From assembly GCF_004000785.1 (NCBI RefSeq), contig NZ_BILX01000002.1, forward strand, positions 186,001-250,000: a stretch of DNA of 64,000 bases, read 5' to 3'. This document shows positions 62,721-64,000 of the stretch, piece by piece. The notes below the pieces were generated by a model. That model was not told the origin of the DNA and ran no database searches. It was given only the letters and a program-made list of their open reading frames with translations. Positions within the stretch are counted from its first letter, which is position 1. The number at the start of each line of letters is the position of its first letter. The translations under genes and the position numbers were made by a program. The DNA is from Paenibacillus ehimensis NBRC 15659. Its GTDB lineage: Bacteria; Bacillota; Bacilli; Paenibacillales; NBRC-103111.

Positions 62721-63524
62721 CTAATCGTCCTTCAGCACGTCCCACTCCGTCGCCCGGTCATGATACGTGTCCATCAGCTTGGCGCGGTGATCGTCCGGGG
62801 CGAGCCGCTCCTCTACCATACTATTCACGGTCAGCCTGGCCAAATCCATCAGGTTATGGTCCCGGCTGAGATGCGCGAGATATACCCGCTTCGTCTTCGC
62901 CGTCATCACGTCGACGAGGCCGATCCCGGCCGCTTCGTTGGACAAGTGACCGACATCGCTCAAGATGCGCCGCTTGATGTTCCATGGGTACCGGCCCATC
63001 CGCAGCATCTCGATATCGTGGTTGGATTCCAGAACGAGCACGTCGCTGTCCTGAATTTTCTCCTTCACCTTGGAGCTCATGTACCCAAGATCCGTCGCGA
63101 CACTCAGCTTTTCTTCCTCGTGATAAAAGCAATAGCCGACCGGCTCGGCCGCATCGTGCGAAATGCCGTACGATTCCACCTGCAGCGAGCCGAATTCGAG
63201 CATTTCCCCCGTCTTCATCACGCAGCGGTTCTCCTCCGCAATCTCGCCGATCTGCCGGTCGAGCTCCTCCCATGTCTTCTCATTGGCATAGACGGGCAAA
63301 TCGTATTTGCGCGCAACCGCGCCCAGTCCTTTAATATGATCGGCATGCTCGTGCGTCACCAGAATCGCGTCCAGCTCGCTGGCCGACATGCCCCGTTCCT
63401 TCAACAATTGATCGATCTTCTTCGCGCTGAGCCCGGCGTCGATCAGCACTTTGCCCTCTTCGGTCGCAACGACCGTGGCGTTGCCCGTCGAGCCGCTGCC
63501 CAGCACACAAAACCGTATCCCCAT
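62721..63524 (-). CDS. walJ: MBL-fold metallohydrolase WalJ (YycJ)
   Basis: Metallo-beta-lactamase-fold nuclease-like protein of 267 residues belonging to the wal operon. ATG 63524 has AAGGAG eight bases ahead (MGIRFCVLGSGSTGNATVVA). The metal-binding signature THEHADHIKGL is followed by SHDAAEPVGY, ATDLGYMS and HLSRDHN. In other Firmicutes it follows walRKHI and is linked to cell-wall and DNA functions. It is 19 bases after walI, in the same operon. All metal ligands are intact. Confidence 0.94.
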   Translation of the reverse strand: MGIRFCVLGSGSTGNATVVATEEGKVLIDAGLSAKKIDQLLKERGMSASELDAILVTHEHADHIKGLGAVARKYDLPVYANEKTWEELDRQIGEIAEENRCVMKTGEMLEFGSLQVESYGISHDAAEPVGYCFYHEEEKLSVATDLGYMSSKVKEKIQDSDVLVLESNHDIEMLRMGRYPWNIKRRILSDVGHLSNEAAGIGLVDVMTAKTKRVYLAHLSRDHNLMDLARLTVNSMVEERLAPDDHRAKLMDTYHDRATEWDVLKDD

Positions 63525-63543
63525 GTTCAAATCTCCTTAGCCG

Positions 63544-64000
63544 CTACTTTTTGCTCTTCTGCGGCCCTTCCACCGCACCGTTCAAAGCATGAACGTAATA
63601 AACGTCCCCGTCCGCATTCCCCAGCGACACCCGCCAGGAAGGCCACATATTCAACGTCTGCGAATTGTACACCTGTCCGTGATACCCAAGCCGAACGCTC
63701 GTAATGACCGATCCCGACGGCAAATAGTTTTCAATCAGACTCCGCAAAGCGATGTAAGCGGTAATGACCTTCTGCTCCTTCTGCTGCCCGTCGGACTGCA
63801 CTTCCACATAGCCCTGCTGGTAAGAAGTAATTTGCCCGTTTTTCTCGAACAGTCTCAGCTGCACATCGAACATCGGAAGCGTACCATACAACTGATGAAA
63901 CACATAAGTGCCGCCAAGACTCGTCATCGGATCGAATTGATACGACTCGATTTTCGGAATCCCCGTTCTCGCCAAAAGCTCACGGAACGAGCCCTTGCTG
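63544..64000 (-). CDS. walI: WalI (YycI) regulatory protein, N-terminal part outside window
   Basis: C-terminal 152 residues of a membrane-anchored regulator of the WalK kinase. Read toward the window edge the frame stays open (KGSFRELLARTGIPKIESYQ). The part seen contains GGTYVFHQLYGTLPMFDVQL and LRLFEKNGQITSYQQGYVEV, matching the YycI domain family, and ends in MWPSWRVSLGNADGDVYYVH. The N-terminal membrane helix lies beyond the window. WalH, WalK and WalR should follow outside. The stop is 19 bases before walJ. Confidence 0.85.
   Translation of the reverse strand, partial: SKGSFRELLARTGIPKIESYQFDPMTSLGGTYVFHQLYGTLPMFDVQLRLFEKNGQITSYQQGYVEVQSDGQQKEQKVITAYIALRSLIENYLPSGSVITSVRLGYHGQVYNSQTLNMWPSWRVSLGNADGDVYYVHALNGAVEGPQKSKK

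Overview
The window looks like the chromosome of a Paenibacillus-type Firmicute (Paenibacillaceae). Supporting signs are strong GGAGG ribosome sites, frequent GTG and TTG starts, LplABC-like sugar uptake genes beside a large DUF4855 protein, an S-layer-homology (SLH) protein, sortase-anchored surface protein, and at the right edge the conserved end of the wal operon (walI, walJ, htrA) followed by a CxxH/CxxC protein and rlmH. No tRNA or rRNA gene and no CRISPR array was seen.

Region 1 (1-30 kb) is mostly ordinary chromosome. It holds a sugar ABC transporter divergent from a secreted DUF4855 protein, an orphan response regulator with a BTAD domain, and SUKH-type and unknown accessory genes. 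A methyltransferase-NUDIX-EamA operon and an HxlR / MFS / aldo-keto reductase stress cluster follow, then ahpCF, two siderophore-binding lipoproteins behind Fur boxes, mqo, and a two-component operon with a beta-propeller protein. At least two genes (TPR-SUKH at 7.8-9.2 kb, NUDIX at 15.8-16.2 kb) are broken by single missing bases. The part at 26-30.3 kb is patchy, with remnants of a DUF3995-like gene and a truncated MFS gene.

Region 2 (30.3-39.4 kb) has a class B sortase and its likely substrate, a 2066-residue repeat-rich adhesin with an APKTG sorting signal. After it comes a second HxlR regulator divergent from a zinc-less MDR reductase.

Region 3 (39.5-59.5 kb) is accessory DNA lying against the 3' end of rlmH, the same site that SCC elements use in staphylococci. 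The left half is an AT-rich defence island: a C5 cytosine methyltransferase with a divergent vsr, a GHKL ATPase of the MORC/paraMORC type with inserted zinc clusters, an SF2 helicase fused to an Mrr-type nuclease, an unrecognised 258-residue protein and an HNH-type protein. The right half carries an SLH protein, an XRE regulator, an ArdA-like antirestriction protein, a RadC-like protein and many small unknown genes, several of them preceded by terminator-like hairpins. It ends with two related replication-type proteins, an array of stem-loops that could be an origin, and an XRE regulator overlapping a large serine recombinase that points at rlmH.

Region 4 (59.5-64 kb) is the core rlmH / htrA / walJ / walI end, all on the minus strand. 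The main result is a probable SCC-like, rlmH-targeted integrative element with its own replication module. It carries, or sits beside, a MORC-like restriction-modification system with two unassigned partner genes.
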